From Streptococcus cristatus (GTDB lineage: Bacteria; Bacillota; Bacilli; Lactobacillales; Streptococcaceae), in assembly GCF_003943505.1 (NCBI RefSeq), contig NZ_RJPS01000008.1, positions 1 to 64,000 on the forward strand: 64,000 nt of DNA. Direction: 5' to 3'. The notes under the pieces were generated by a model. The model was given only the letters and a program-made list of their open reading frames with translations, was not told the origin of the DNA and made no database searches. Positions within the stretch are counted from its first letter, which is position 1. Each line of letters opens with the position of its first letter. The position numbers were made by a program, and so were the translations under genes. This document shows positions 15,739-23,706 of this stretch, piece after piece.

Positions 15739-16173
15739 ATGTGGTATAAAAAATATTTGCCAGAGTTGGACACACTGGAGTTTTACAAGATTTTAAAACT
15801 GCGGATCGATAGATTTTTCGTCGAGCCAGAGCGAATCTATCATGAATTGGATGAGAAAGATCTAACTGCTGTACACCTTTTCCATGTAAATGAGCAAGAG
15901 GAAATAGATGCTTATGCCCTCGTGTTTGAGGAAGAAGAAAAAGTCTTTTTTTGCCGCCTTGTGACAGCTCCGTCAGCCAGAGAAAAGGGCTTGGGGCATA
16001 GATTAGTAGAGGAAATATTGATTCTTTGTGAGAAAAAATGACCGGGGAAAATGATTGAAATTGAAGCTCAGGAGCAAGTCGTGGGGCTTTATGAAAAATT
16101 CGGTTTTGTAACACAGGGAGCCCCTTTTATCTTTGAATCAAGGCCCCATATCAAAATGATTTACAACAAATGA
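15739..16173 (+). pseudogene. ElaA-like GNAT acetyltransferase broken by one in-frame TGA
   Basis: Frame 15739 runs 100 codons to TGA at 16039-16041 and then continues in the same frame for 44 more codons to the TGA at 16171. The continuation (PGKMIEIEAQEQVVGLYEKFGFVTQG) is exactly the C-terminal half of a GNAT fold. The acetyl-CoA loop VTAPSAREKGLGHRLVEE is intact before the stop. The sequence CEKK-stop-PGKM suggests an original TGG (Trp) changed to TGA. No frameshift is present, so the lesion is recent or a sequencing error. Neighbour of the divergent marR. Confidence 0.85.
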
Positions 16174-16174
16174 A

Positions 16175-16224
16175 AAAATCCAGTTGATGAACCGCTCTTA
16201 GTGACGGTGTTTCAACTGGATTTT
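16175..16224. terminator. Bidirectional terminator
   Basis: AAAATCCAGTTGA pairs with TCAACTGGATTTT; within the loop CCG pairs with CGG. It lies between the broken GNAT gene (plus) and the DUF960 gene (minus). Confidence 0.85.
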
Positions 16225-16230
16225 GCTTTC

Positions 16231-16548
16231 TTAAAACATGGAGTATTCATCGGCTAACATGACTGTTTCTCTGCCGTCATTGTCCACAACGTAGATCATG
16301 CGAGGGTAGAATGGGTCAAACTTATAGGTGAAATCAAAGGAGATGAGTGTATCGAGATGGTCCTCAGAGAAGCGAAAAGTCAGCTTCCCTTCGTTATTGA
16401 TCAATTCGAAGCGAATCAGATTATTCAAAGGGAAGACATCTTTAAGGAAGTTGTCGATGATGTACCAGAAAGTGTCAATCACATCATCTGGAAGGCTAGT
16501 GATAGCGCCAAAGCTGGCATAGCGACCACGAGTATTGGTAAAAGCCAT
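16231..16548 (-). CDS. DUF960 family protein
   Basis: 105 residues. MAFTNTRGRYASFGAITSLPDDVIDTFWYIID and the acidic beta-rich remainder match the DUF960 family, small cytosolic proteins of streptococci and lactobacilli with no known function. The start at 16548 has AAGGAG 8 nt upstream; a GTG/ATG 9 nt further out would overlap that site. A perfect stem GAGGACCA/TGGTCCTC at 16582-16602 lies in its leader. Confidence 0.85.
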   Translation of the reverse strand: MAFTNTRGRYASFGAITSLPDDVIDTFWYIIDNFLKDVFPLNNLIRFELINNEGKLTFRFSEDHLDTLISFDFTYKFDPFYPRMIYVVDNDGRETVMLADEYSMF

Positions 16549-16581
16549 GAGACTCACTCCTTTCTGGAAATTTTGCTGTGG

Positions 16582-16602
16582 AGGACCAGAAATTGGTCCT
16601 CT
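16582..16602 (-). other. Hairpin in the leader of the DUF960 gene
   Basis: GAGGACCA-AATTT-TGGTCCTC on the minus strand, about 35-55 nt before the start codon, without a T run. Could stabilise the RNA 5' end; no further evidence. Confidence 0.5.
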
Positions 16603-16704
16603 AGTGCTTTACTAGCAGCATTGATGGTTCTATCATACAAGAAATAAGTAGGAATTGCAAGAAATTGCTTCCTTGCTAGACAAAGGATTTTTGAAAAAGA
16701 AAGC

Positions 16705-16728
16705 AAGAAAAAAGAGCTTGCGCTCTTT
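16705..16728 (-). terminator. Terminator of the DUF402 gene
   Basis: On the minus strand AAAGAGC-GCAA-GCTCTTT (16728-16711) followed by TTTCTTG. Confidence 0.82.
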
Positions 16729-16735
16729 GACAACT

Positions 16736-17269
16736 TTATCGATTCTTTAGTTCAACATAACGTTTGTACCAAATTTTCACATAAGCATCGGAGAAGGGAC
16801 CGCGTTCGTTGTTGATCCAGTCAACCAGAATCTTAACGTTTTCCTTGAGAATGAAATCCAAATCATCCGAATAGTTCATTTGCCTTTTATGACGTTCATA
16901 TTCTTCCACATCAAGCAGCCGTTTTTCTCCGTCTGTGAAGACCTTGACATCTAAATCATAGTCGATGTACTTGAGGGCTTCGTTGTCCAGATAGTAGGGG
17001 CTGGCCAGGTTGCAGTAGTATGAAGTGCCATTGTCACGAATCATGGCAATGATATTAAACCAATATTTCTTATGAAAATAGACAATGGCAGGCTCTCGTG
17101 TTACCCAGCGCCGGCCATCACTTTCTGTTACCAGTGTGTGGTCATTAACGCCAATAATGGCATTTTCTGTTGTCTTTAGTACCATGGTATCTCGCCAAGT
17201 GCGGTGGAGATTCCCATCATGCTTATAACTTTGAATTGTAATAAAGTCGCCTTCTTTGGGAAGTTTCAT
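16736..17269 (-). CDS. DUF402 nucleoside tri-/diphosphate phosphatase (UPF0374)
   Basis: 177 residues. [37 protein letters not shown] and the acidic core [24 protein letters not shown] match the DUF402 phosphatase family (Staphylococcus homologue Ntdp), in which the Asp-rich DYDLDVKVF segment binds divalent metal. The enzymes hydrolyse NTPs and NDPs, with preference varying by species. It lies 87 bp downstream of recX on the same strand with no strong terminator between, so it may be transcribed with recX; a local promoter cannot be excluded. Confidence 0.86.
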   Translation of the reverse strand: MKLPKEGDFITIQSYKHDGNLHRTWRDTMVLKTTENAIIGVNDHTLVTESDGRRWVTREPAIVYFHKKYWFNIIAMIRDNGTSYYCNLASPYYLDNEALKYIDYDLDVKVFTDGEKRLLDVEEYERHKRQMNYSDDLDFILKENVKILVDWINNERGPFSDAYVKIWYKRYVELKNR

Positions 17270-17355
17270 AACCTACCAACTTTCTACAATTTATAAGTTT
17301 ATCCTCTTTATTGTAACATATTTTCATAAAAATGCCTAAGTTTTCATAGAAAATC

Positions 17356-18132
17356 TTAAAGATATTCTCTTAGAGCGCTGGCAATGTCCGAAAAATCATA
17401 GCCTTTACGGGCCAAAGCTTGGGTCAGACGCTGTTTTAAGTCATAGCCGTCGTACTTTTTGGAGTACTTGCGGTATTGCTTGTCTAGCTCTTTGTAGAGC
17501 AGCTCTTGTTGGTTTTCTTGGTCTTCTTCGATGTCTAAATGTTGATAAGCCTCTTTGGCTTGTCCATAGGAAAATCCTTTGTTTATCAAGGATTGAAGTA
17601 TTTTATCTTGTAAGGCCTTGCTGGGCAGTTTTCCTTGGTATTTCTTTAAAAGTTTCTCAGCAACTCGCTCGGCTACTTCAGTGAAATCAAACTGGCTCAA
17701 TTCGTCTTCTATGATAGTGCTAGAAATCCCTTTTTGACTGAGTTTTTGTTTTAGAACAAAAGCGCCTTTGTCACCAGTGAGAAGGTTGGATTGGATATAA
17801 GAATTGGCATATTTTCTGTCGTTGATCCAATTATCTTTTTTCAAAGCGTCCAAGACTTGGCTGATGACTTCGGGGTGGATGTCGTGCTGGGTCAGGTAGT
17901 CCTTAACTTCCTTGGCAGTTCTTTGCTTGAAGGAGAGATGATAGAGGGCTAGATTTTTTCCGTAGGAAAATTGGGCGTAAGTTTGAATTTCTTTTAGTTC
18001 CTGCTCCGAGATTTCCATCCCTTTAGACAGCATGAAGCGAACGATGGTGTCCTCTGTGATATAGAGCTTTTCACTGTCGTCCAACTCCAAGAGGTAGAGC
18101 CGTTTTTTCTTTTCGATTTTTGTGATTTTCAT
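17356..18132 (-). CDS. recX: Recombination regulator RecX
   Basis: 258 residues, the long form usual in Lactobacillales. It has the three repeated helical triplets of RecX, e.g. [43 protein letters not shown] and [24 protein letters not shown]. RecX caps RecA filaments and inhibits strand exchange. The frame opens at 18177, but [18 protein letters not shown] with AAAGGA upstream sets the start at 18132. A TACGAATA octamer on the minus strand (18199-18192) equals the consensus ComX/SigX box and lies about 60 nt upstream, but the T-rich -25 stretch is not convincing. Confidence 0.92.
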   Translation of the reverse strand: MKITKIEKKKRLYLLELDDSEKLYITEDTIVRFMLSKGMEISEQELKEIQTYAQFSYGKNLALYHLSFKQRTAKEVKDYLTQHDIHPEVISQVLDALKKDNWINDRKYANSYIQSNLLTGDKGAFVLKQKLSQKGISSTIIEDELSQFDFTEVAERVAEKLLKKYQGKLPSKALQDKILQSLINKGFSYGQAKEAYQHLDIEEDQENQQELLYKELDKQYRKYSKKYDGYDLKQRLTQALARKGYDFSDIASALREYL

Positions 18133-18164
18133 ACTAGTCCTTTCACTTGGACGATATTTTAGTG

Positions 18165-18292
18165 TAGAGTCATTCATCGTCTCTCTGACTCTATTCGTAG
18201 TTGTCGAGAGATTTTTATGATTTAGACTATTTTCTCATCTTTTATTGTAACATATTCTCAACGAATCGACTCTAGCGTGGTATAATAGAGTC
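18165..18292. promoter_or_regulatory. recX-rlmD intergenic region with repeated TAGAGTC/GACTCTA inverted repeats
   Basis: TAGAGTC at 18165-18171 with GACTCTA at 18187-18193, and GACTCTA at 18268-18274 with TAGAGTC at 18286-18292. The second pair brackets the rlmD -10 TATAAT (18281-18286, TGG in front), and the first lies in the recX promoter region. The arrangement suggests a shared dimeric regulator, or an RNA hairpin. Confidence 0.5.
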
Positions 18293-19651
18293 ATGAATGT
18301 AAAAGTGAAGCAAAGAATCCCTCTCAAAATCAAGAAAATGGGAATTAATGGGGAAGGGATTGGATTTTATAAGAAAACGCTGGTCTTTGTGCCGGGGGCT
18401 TTGAAGGGCGAAGAAGTTTACTGTCAGGTGACCAAGGTGCAGCGGAATTTTATCGAGGCCAAGCTCCTCACAATCAACAAACGGTCAAAATTTCGGGTGG
18501 AAGCGCCGTGTGAGATTTATGAAAGCTGCGGAGGCTGTCAAATCATGCACCTCCACTATGACAAGCAGTTGGAATTTAAGGAAGACTTGCTGCGTCAGGC
18601 CTTGAAAAAATTTGCGCCAGCTGGCTATGAGAATTATGAGATTCGTCCGACCATTGGTATGCAGGAGCCGCTCTATTATAGAGCCAAGCTGCAGTTCCAG
18701 ACTCGCAAGTTTAAGGATGAGGTCAAGGCGGGGCTCTATGCACAGAATTCCCACTATCTGGTCTCGCTGAAAAACTGTCTGGTTCAGGACAAGGTGACGC
18801 AGGCTATTGTCAATAAGGTGGCGCGACTTTTAGGCAAGTACAGGCTGCCCATCTATGATGAGCGCAAGACTGCTGGAGTGCGCACCGTTATGATTCGCAG
18901 AGCCAGAAAGACGGGTCAGGTGCAGATGATTTTTGTAACAGGGCGCAAGCTAGACTTTTCTCCAGTCGTTCGAGACCTAGTGGCTGAATTTCCAGAGCTG
19001 GAGACAGTTGCAGTTAATTATCATACGAGCAAGTCCAGTGAGATTTATGGGGATAAGACAGAGATTATCTGGGGCGAGGAAGCCATCCAAGAAGGTGTGC
19101 TGGACTATGAGTTTTCCTTGTCGCCTCGGGCTTTTTATCAGCTCAATCCTGAACAGACAGAGGTGCTTTATGCGGAAGCAGTCAAGGCTTTGGATGTGAC
19201 GGCTGAGGACCATTTGATTGATGCCTATTGCGGAGTGGGGACCATTGGCTTTGCCTTTGCTAAAAAGGTCAAGTCTTTGCGGGGCATGGACATCATCCCT
19301 GAGGCCATTGAAGATGCCAAGCGCAATGCGAAACGGATGGGCTTTGATAATACACTCTACGAAGCTGGAACTGCAGAGGAGATTATTCCTCGCTGGTACG
19401 CTGAAGGTTATCGGGCGGATGCCTTGATTGTCGACCCGCCACGGACAGGTCTGGATGATAAGCTGCTGGAGACGATTGTCCGCTATGCACCTGAGAAGAT
19501 GGTTTACGTTTCCTGCAATGTCTCAACCTTGGCGCGCGATTTGGTCAAGCTCAGTCAGGTATACAATGTCCACTACATCCAGTCAGTTGACATGTTTCCC
19601 CATACCGCTCGGACGGAGGCAGTCGTGAAATTGGTCAAAAAAGTATATTGA
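18293..19651 (+). CDS. rlmD: 23S rRNA (uracil-C5)-methyltransferase, RlmD/TrmA family
   Basis: 452 residues. An N-terminal TRAM domain is followed by the iron-sulfur cysteines C-x5-C-x2-C ([13 protein letters not shown], residues about 75-87) and a Rossmann methyltransferase with [14 protein letters not shown]. The catalytic block is VDPPRTGLD and [14 protein letters not shown], where the Cys attacks uracil C6. Streptococci carry two such paralogues; this is the one beside recX. There is no ribosome binding site: TATAAT ends 6 nt before the ATG. The last codons were replaced by an inserted element, since a second copy of the gene end lies at 22186-22227. Confidence 0.9.
   Translation: MNVKVKQRIPLKIKKMGINGEGIGFYKKTLVFVPGALKGEEVYCQVTKVQRNFIEAKLLTINKRSKFRVEAPCEIYESCGGCQIMHLHYDKQLEFKEDLLRQALKKFAPAGYENYEIRPTIGMQEPLYYRAKLQFQTRKFKDEVKAGLYAQNSHYLVSLKNCLVQDKVTQAIVNKVARLLGKYRLPIYDERKTAGVRTVMIRRARKTGQVQMIFVTGRKLDFSPVVRDLVAEFPELETVAVNYHTSKSSEIYGDKTEIIWGEEAIQEGVLDYEFSLSPRAFYQLNPEQTEVLYAEAVKALDVTAEDHLIDAYCGVGTIGFAFAKKVKSLRGMDIIPEAIEDAKRNAKRMGFDNTLYEAGTAEEIIPRWYAEGYRADALIVDPPRTGLDDKLLETIVRYAPEKMVYVSCNVSTLARDLVKLSQVYNVHYIQSVDMFPHTARTEAVVKLVKKVY
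19610..19643 (+). repeat. Left attachment-site repeat in the 3' end of rlmD
   Basis: A 34-bp segment in codons [11 protein letters not shown] of rlmD that recurs at 22186-22219 with three differences, all synonymous third positions in the first three codons. The final 25 bp (19619-19643 and 22195-22219) are identical. Direct repeats of a gene's 3' end are the footprint of an integrase-mediated insertion. Confidence 0.88.
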
Positions 19652-19719
19652 TGTGAACGTCTGTTTGGATGTCGACTGCGTAGAGAAAAAATAGATACGT
19701 TAGTAATAAATTAACTTAA

Positions 19720-19757
19720 CGAGAACATTTTAATAAGTGTTCTCGCCTTTTTATTTT
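19720..19757 (+). terminator. Terminator after rlmD, inside the element
   Basis: CGAGAACA pairs with TGTTCTCG, followed by CCTTTTTATTTT. The ribosome binding site of the next ORF starts two bases later. Confidence 0.82.
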
Positions 19758-19770
19758 CAGGAGGAAAAGC

Positions 19771-19944
19771 ATGCAAAAGGAAGAACAGTCATCACGGCAA
19801 ATCGTGATGTGCCATCTCATGGCTGTCATGGGAATAAATATTGAGAAAGCAACTCAGTTAATTGCTGAAATGGAAGAGTCAGGGCTAATTCAATTTGATG
19901 AGTTAGGAAATGTTGGTTTATTAGTGTTGGAGGGACAATCATGA
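19771..19944 (+). CDS. Small helical protein, 57 aa, element-borne
   Basis: MQKEEQSSRQIVMCHLMAVMG and a second amphipathic half (IEKATQLIAEMEESGLIQF). It looks like a short two-helix protein, possibly a helix-turn-helix relic; I do not recognise a family. Support comes from a strong AGGAGG at 19759-19764 and an ATGA overlap with the replication initiator gene, a typical layout at the start of streptococcal element replication modules. Confidence 0.7.
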   Translation: MQKEEQSSRQIVMCHLMAVMGINIEKATQLIAEMEESGLIQFDELGNVGLLVLEGQS

Positions 19945-20585
19945 AACGTATCGCCGCAAATCATTACCAAACATCAGAGCGTTACTATAAGCTTCCAAAA
20001 CTCTTATTTGAAAGTGACCGATATAAGGACATGAAACTTGAAGTTAAAGTAGCTTATGCTGTTCTAAAAGACCGTTTGGAGTTGTCGTTGAGTAAGGGGT
20101 GGATAGATGAGGATGGGGCTATCTATTTGGTTTATTCCAACTCTAAACTCAGGGCACTTCTTGGCTGTTCCAAGTCAAAATTGCTGACAATAAAGAAAAC
20201 GTTGCGAGAGTATGGCTTGATAGATGAAGTCCAACAGTCTTCCAGTGAAAAAGGACGCTTGGCCAATAAGATTTACTTAGGGGAGCTAGAACATGAACCT
20301 ACCCCCGTCTTAAATTCAGACGGGGGTAGTATTCAAAAAACACTAGGGAGGTATCAAAATCAGCCGGGGTCGGTCTTAAATTCAGCCACTAGTGAGACTG
20401 AAGTTAGTGAGACTGATATGATTGAAACTAAAGGGAGTGAGTCTGTCATTGAGGACGAGGAGGAGACAGAAAATCTAACAAGTAAGAAAAGCGAAAATGA
20501 ACATTTTCATCGTAAGGTGGAGCAAGTCACAAGATATGACAGAGATTACATTTGGGGACTGGTTCATGACCAGTTGAGACAATGA
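19941..20585 (+). CDS. RepA-N family replication initiator-like protein, probably shortened
   Basis: 214 residues. The N-terminal 95 or so (HYQTSERYYKLPKLLFESDRYKDMKLEVKVAYAVLKDRLELS...GAIYLVYSNSKLRALLGCSKSKLLTIKKTLREYGLIDEVQQ) are the winged-helix RepA_N initiator domain found in Firmicutes plasmids and conjugative elements. The rest is low-complexity Ser/Thr/Glu-rich with two near-repeats of TPVLNSDGG/GSVLNSATS, and the usual C-terminal domain is shorter than in full-length initiators. ATGA overlap with the 57-aa ORF. Role: replication of the excised element; likely without function in this remnant. Confidence 0.8.
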   Translation: MKRIAANHYQTSERYYKLPKLLFESDRYKDMKLEVKVAYAVLKDRLELSLSKGWIDEDGAIYLVYSNSKLRALLGCSKSKLLTIKKTLREYGLIDEVQQSSSEKGRLANKIYLGELEHEPTPVLNSDGGSIQKTLGRYQNQPGSVLNSATSETEVSETDMIETKGSESVIEDEEETENLTSKKSENEHFHRKVEQVTRYDRDYIWGLVHDQLRQ

Positions 20586-20591
20586 TTTCAT

Positions 20592-21443
20592 TTATTTTTT
20601 GTTTACTAGTTTATTAAAATGGTCAGTATAGTGTAATTTTAACTTGTCTTCACCTAAAATATCTAGAACTTTTATAGCCTGTTTCATTTTTTCGATTCCA
20701 GTACATGATTGACGCTTAAATTCATAGTAACCTGTTGCATAGAGGAAAACTGTCTGTTCATAAAAGTTTAATTCGTTATCTAACAACTCCTTTATCTCAT
20801 CAATTAAATAGGAACAATTTGAAAATACTTCCTTATCGATGCTAAGAATGAAACAATTTATAGCAAGCTGAGTGACAATTCGTTTATTAGATTTATTTAG
20901 AGAAGAGTAAATGTAATTATTTAACATTTCCTTTGTTAGTAGGAAGTAGGAGTTGTAATTAATTGTTCGTACACAGTTACCTAATAAAATAATTTCATAG
21001 TACCCCCATCTTTCAACTTTGAAGAGATAATCTGTCAGTTGAAGTAACTCTTCATCTGATGGAACGATAGTCGAATCCATTGTGTGTAGAATGGATTTTA
21101 CCATGGTTTTTTCAAAGGAATTTAAGGTGTAATTTGAGGAGTCAGAAAGTAGACATTTTATATTATTGATATTTTGTAATATGTATTGTTTACGAATATA
21201 TTGAACTAAATTGACGAATGATTCTGTATTGGAGTAGTCTTTATCATGTAAAATAAGAAATTCATCTAGGGTAACGTGCAACTTGTCTAAAATATTGATA
21301 AGCCTAATACAAGATATTTCTGATTCTCCACGTTCGAATCGAGATATTTGAGATTTAGAAAGATGCTCGTCAGCAACGGAAGATAAACTGATCTGTTTTC
21401 CTTTACGAACTTTTCTGAGTGTGACGCCAAGTTTTGATTTCAT
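20592..21443 (-). CDS. Rgg/MutR-family transcriptional regulator
   Basis: 283 residues, normal for Rgg. The N-terminal HTH is [52 protein letters not shown] (residues 4-54), followed by the all-helical peptide-binding repeat domain. Rgg proteins respond to short secreted pheromones encoded next to them, or control adjacent bacteriocin genes. Here it faces a tiny ORF at 21525 across a perfect 28-bp palindrome, the expected control region. Base composition is AT-rich relative to neighbours, in line with the element. It ends 7 bp from the convergent initiator gene. Confidence 0.9.
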   Translation of the reverse strand: MKSKLGVTLRKVRKGKQISLSSVADEHLSKSQISRFERGESEISCIRLINILDKLHVTLDEFLILHDKDYSNTESFVNLVQYIRKQYILQNINNIKCLLSDSSNYTLNSFEKTMVKSILHTMDSTIVPSDEELLQLTDYLFKVERWGYYEIILLGNCVRTINYNSYFLLTKEMLNNYIYSSLNKSNKRIVTQLAINCFILSIDKEVFSNCSYLIDEIKELLDNELNFYEQTVFLYATGYYEFKRQSCTGIEKMKQAIKVLDILGEDKLKLHYTDHFNKLVNKK

Positions 21444-21474
21444 AATTTTCCCATTTTCCCAACAAAAAAAGTAA

Positions 21475-21506
21475 TTGATTTTTATTTATTGTACAATAAA
21501 TAAAAA
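21475..21506. promoter_or_regulatory. Perfect 28-bp palindrome and promoter between rgg and the peptide ORF
   Basis: Arms TTTTTATTTATTG (21479-21491) and CAATAAATAAAAA (21494-21506) around TA. A plus-strand promoter fits into it: TTGATT at 21475-21480 and TAAATA at 21497-21502, 16 bp apart. Position and symmetry point to the Rgg operator. Confidence 0.72.
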
Positions 21507-21524
21507 CTGAAAGGAAGTCTAAAT

Positions 21525-21578
21525 ATGAAAATGGCTATTGGTGGAGAGTACTACAGCTTATATACAAAAAGGAAATGA
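21525..21578 (+). CDS. 17-residue peptide ORF beside rgg
   Basis: ATG at 21525 with AAAGGAAG at 21510-21517 and a promoter in the palindrome upstream. The product MKMAIGGEYYSLYTKRK is basic and aromatic, not hydrophobic like SHP pheromones. It has a GG motif at positions 6-7, after which EYYSLYTKRK would remain. It may be a pheromone, a peptide precursor, or the leader of the next gene. The position and translation signals are what support it; there is no family match. Confidence 0.45.
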   Translation: MKMAIGGEYYSLYTKRK

Positions 21579-21590
21579 GGTGTAAAGAAA

Positions 21591-21755
21591 ATGAAAAAAG
21601 AAAATGAAGATGTGATTTCAACAGCAGCCTCACTAGGGATGATGATTGGAATAGTGTTTGCAATTTTTTTAGATTCTCCAGTTGAATATGGTATTTCTTT
21701 AGGATTGTTGAATGGAATATTATTGGGTTCGCTGATTTCTTACAAAAAACGATAA
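21591..21755 (+). CDS. Small membrane protein, 54 aa
   Basis: MKKENEDVISTAASLGMMIGIVFAIFLD...YGISLGLLNGILLGSLISYKKR: two membrane segments (about residues 12-28 and 33-49) with charged ends. Preceded by GAGGTG at 21577-21582. Such proteins often sit between an Rgg/MutR regulator and a bacteriocin-type ABC transporter in streptococci, where immunity or transport roles are suspected. The ABC gene follows 40 nt later but is broken. Confidence 0.65.
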   Translation: MKKENEDVISTAASLGMMIGIVFAIFLDSPVEYGISLGLLNGILLGSLISYKKR

Positions 21756-21795
21756 GAATTAAGCATAATTTCTTGCTGTAAGCTAAGGAGTAGGG

Positions 21796-22185
21796 ATGGC
21801 TATAGTTGAAATTATTAATGTAACAAAAAGCTTTAAAGATACTGACGTTATTCATAACACTTATTTTATTTAAAAAAGGGAAAAGTATATGGTTTTGTTG
21901 GACCAAATGGAGCTGAAAAAACTACAATTATCAAAATGATTCTAGGGATTTTAAAACCATATTCTGGGGAAATAACTATTTTTAATCAAACCGTATAACA
22001 GAATTCCGTAAATATATTATCTAGGATAGGATTAGTTTTGGAACCTTTATTTTATGGTCATCTTGATGCTTATAAAAATTTGAAGTTAATAGCAAATATA
22101 AGGGCTTAGTTTAGATATTGAAAAACTTAATGAATATCTATCAATGGTAGGATTAAAAGATGTTATTCTCAAGGGAAAGACAACA
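21796..22185 (+). pseudogene. Decayed ABC transporter ATPase (antimicrobial-peptide type), truncated at the repeat
   Basis: ATG at 21796 follows AAGGAG. Conceptual reading through several stops and shifts gives MAIVEIINVTKSFKDTDVIH, then GFVGPNGAEKTTIIKMILG with Walker A altered from GAGKT to GAEKT, then SGEITIFNQTV, RIGLVLEPLFYGHLDAYKNL and GLKDVILKGKT. This is the N-terminal two-fifths of a lantibiotic- or bacitracin-export ATPase. TAA stops at about 21871 and 21997 and a frameshift near 22100 disable it. The homology stops at the right attachment repeat, so the rest was lost when the element shrank. Confidence 0.85.
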
Positions 22186-22227
22186 CGAACCGAAGCAGTC
22201 GTGAAATTGGTCAAAAAAGACAAGTAG
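22186..22227 (+). repeat. Right attachment-site repeat, displaced end of rlmD
   Basis: Codes [14 protein letters not shown] and then a TAG stop, the alternative C-terminus to the VKKVY now on rlmD. The following bases 22228-22277 contain an open stretch ending ...RQRQKQV-stop that I do not recognise. Confidence 0.85.
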
Positions 22228-22290
22228 AAGAGCGATTTATTGAAGCATATTTGAGGCAGCGACAAAAACAAGTCTAAATGAACAGCAAAA

Positions 22291-22466
22291 GAGGCTGGGA
22301 CAAAAGTCCTAGCCTCTCAATTGTCTTTGGCTTGTCGAGCAAGACGCAGTGGTTGAGTAGGGCTCTATTACGCTGATTTCATCAGCTTTTACAGCCCTAC
22401 TCAACTGTGCGGAGGTGGGACGACGAAATCGAATTCTAACGAATTACCGATTCCTGTCCCACTCTC
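22291..22466 (-). repeat. Three-hairpin dispersed repeat, copy 2
   Basis: Inverted relative to copy 1, lying 3' of the minus-strand FabK-like gene in sense orientation. Hairpin II is perfect here: 13 bp, GTTGAGTAGGGCT with AGCCCTACTCAAC, where copy 1 has an unpaired A in one arm. Confidence 0.9.
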
Positions 22467-22481
22467 TTTTGAGTTAGAGGA

Positions 22482-23414
22482 TTATAGCTTGATTTCAGTG
22501 TTTTGGAGAACCTTTTGAGCATCGGCAACGATTGTGTCGAGGATTTCTTTACATGGACGAATTTCCTTGACTAAGCCTGCGATTTGGCCACTCATCATAG
22601 AGCCATGCACAGTATCTCCTTCGTAAACAGCTTTAGAAAGAGAACCGATGGTGATTTCTTCGAGTTCGTCACGATTGGTGCCTTTGTTTTCTAGTTCGAT
22701 ATAGTGGTCAGTCATTTCATTGCGGATACAACGAACTGGCGCACCAGCAATACGACCAGTAACGGCAGTAGCAGTGTCGTTGGCTGCGACAATGGCATCC
22801 TTGTAACCTGCTGAAATTGGGCATTCTTCTGAAGCTAGGAAGATAGTTCCCATCTGAACCCCTTGCGCACCGAGGACAAAAGCGGCAGCGAGACCACGAC
22901 CATCGGCAATGCCACCTGCAGCGATGACTGGAATATCAACTGAGTCAACAATCTGAGGAATGAGAGCCATAGTATTGGTTTCACCGATGTGGCCACCAGC
23001 TTCAGAACCTTCAGCAATCACGGCATCAACTCCGAGCTCTTGCATTTTTTGCGCGTGTTTGACACTGGCAATAACAGGGATAACCTTGATACCTGCCTCT
23101 TTCAGATAAGGCATGATGAATTTTGGTGTACCAGCCCCAGTCGTTACGACAGGAACTTTTTCTTCAATGATGACTGTCACAATATCTTTGATATTTTTCA
23201 TCATGAGCATAACATTGACGGCAAATGGCTTGTCAGTCAATTTACGCAGTTCACGGATTTCTTCACGCAACTGCTCACCCGTCATTCCTCCTGAAGCGAT
23301 GATTCCCAGCCCACCAGCTTCAGAAACAGCTGCAGCCAGTTGGTAGTGGGAAATCTGAGCCATCGCTCCTTGGAAAATAGGGTACTTAATGTTCAACAAT
23401 TTTGTAATAGACAT
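22482..23414 (-). CDS. FabK/nitronate monooxygenase-like FMN enzyme
   Basis: 310 residues, TIM barrel of the NMO/FabK group. Landmarks: YPIFQGAMAQISHYQLAAAVSEAGGLGIIASGG at the N-terminus, PFAVNVML, VVTTGAGTP, and the FMN phosphate site IAEGSEAGGHIG...PVIAAGGIADGRGLAAAFVLGAQGVQMGT. FabK proper reduces trans-2-enoyl-ACP in streptococcal fatty acid synthesis, but that gene lies in the fab cluster; this one stands alone and is probably a paralogue oxidising nitronates or an unknown substrate. Its promoter carries a cre-like site over the -35 element. Confidence 0.8.
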   Translation of the reverse strand: MSITKLLNIKYPIFQGAMAQISHYQLAAAVSEAGGLGIIASGGMTGEQLREEIRELRKLTDKPFAVNVMLMMKNIKDIVTVIIEEKVPVVTTGAGTPKFIMPYLKEAGIKVIPVIASVKHAQKMQELGVDAVIAEGSEAGGHIGETNTMALIPQIVDSVDIPVIAAGGIADGRGLAAAFVLGAQGVQMGTIFLASEECPISAGYKDAIVAANDTATAVTGRIAGAPVRCIRNEMTDHYIELENKGTNRDELEEITIGSLSKAVYEGDTVHGSMMSGQIAGLVKEIRPCKEILDTIVADAQKVLQNTEIKL

Positions 23415-23445
23415 AGGGCATCTCCTTTATTCTGTATTTAAAATC

Positions 23446-23474
23446 ATTATATCACTATAATAAAGCGTTTTCAA
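23446..23474 (-). promoter_or_regulatory. Promoter of the FabK-like gene with cre-like site
   Basis: Minus strand: -35 TTGAAA (23474-23469), 17 bp, -10 TATAAT (23451-23446). TGAAAACGCTTTAT (minus, 23473-23460) matches the cre consensus except the penultimate base and overlaps the -35, the same layout as at 12614. The remaining 23475-23706 holds only the -10 TATAAT of the next gene near 23675. Confidence 0.7.
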
Positions 23475-23706
23475 TGAAGCCGTAGACTGGCAAAAGATAG
23501 AAGTTTGTGAAAAAAATCTCAGAAATGGTTGATAGGAATAGCCTTTCCTTGTGAAATTAAATTTATCAGTGTCCTTATAAAAATAACTTATAGCCTATTA
23601 GAATTTGTTATATACTCCAAGCTTGGATTTGAGCAAGCGTGGAAAGGATTTTTATTGGACGCATCTTTTGTGATATAATAATAAAAAATACACGGAGGTA
23701 GGGCAT

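Larger units (their letters stand above)
19610..22227. mobile_element. Remnant of an integrated conjugative or mobilisable element in rlmD
   Basis: About 2.6 kb bounded by the direct repeats. Contents in order: terminator, 57-aa ORF, RepA-like initiator, Rgg regulator (minus), 17-aa peptide ORF, 54-aa membrane protein, decayed ABC ATPase truncated at the right repeat. Genes from about 20.6 kb on are clearly more AT-rich than the chromosome. No integrase, relaxase or mobilisation gene is left, so it cannot move by itself. Insertion at the 3' end of this rRNA methyltransferase gene (often called rumA) is a known habit of streptococcal integrative elements. Confidence 0.82.

Noticed and set aside
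22228-22277. Open stretch ending RQRQKQV-stop after the right attachment repeat
   Set aside because: Only about 17 codons remain and no start or family can be assigned, so it is not listed as a gene.
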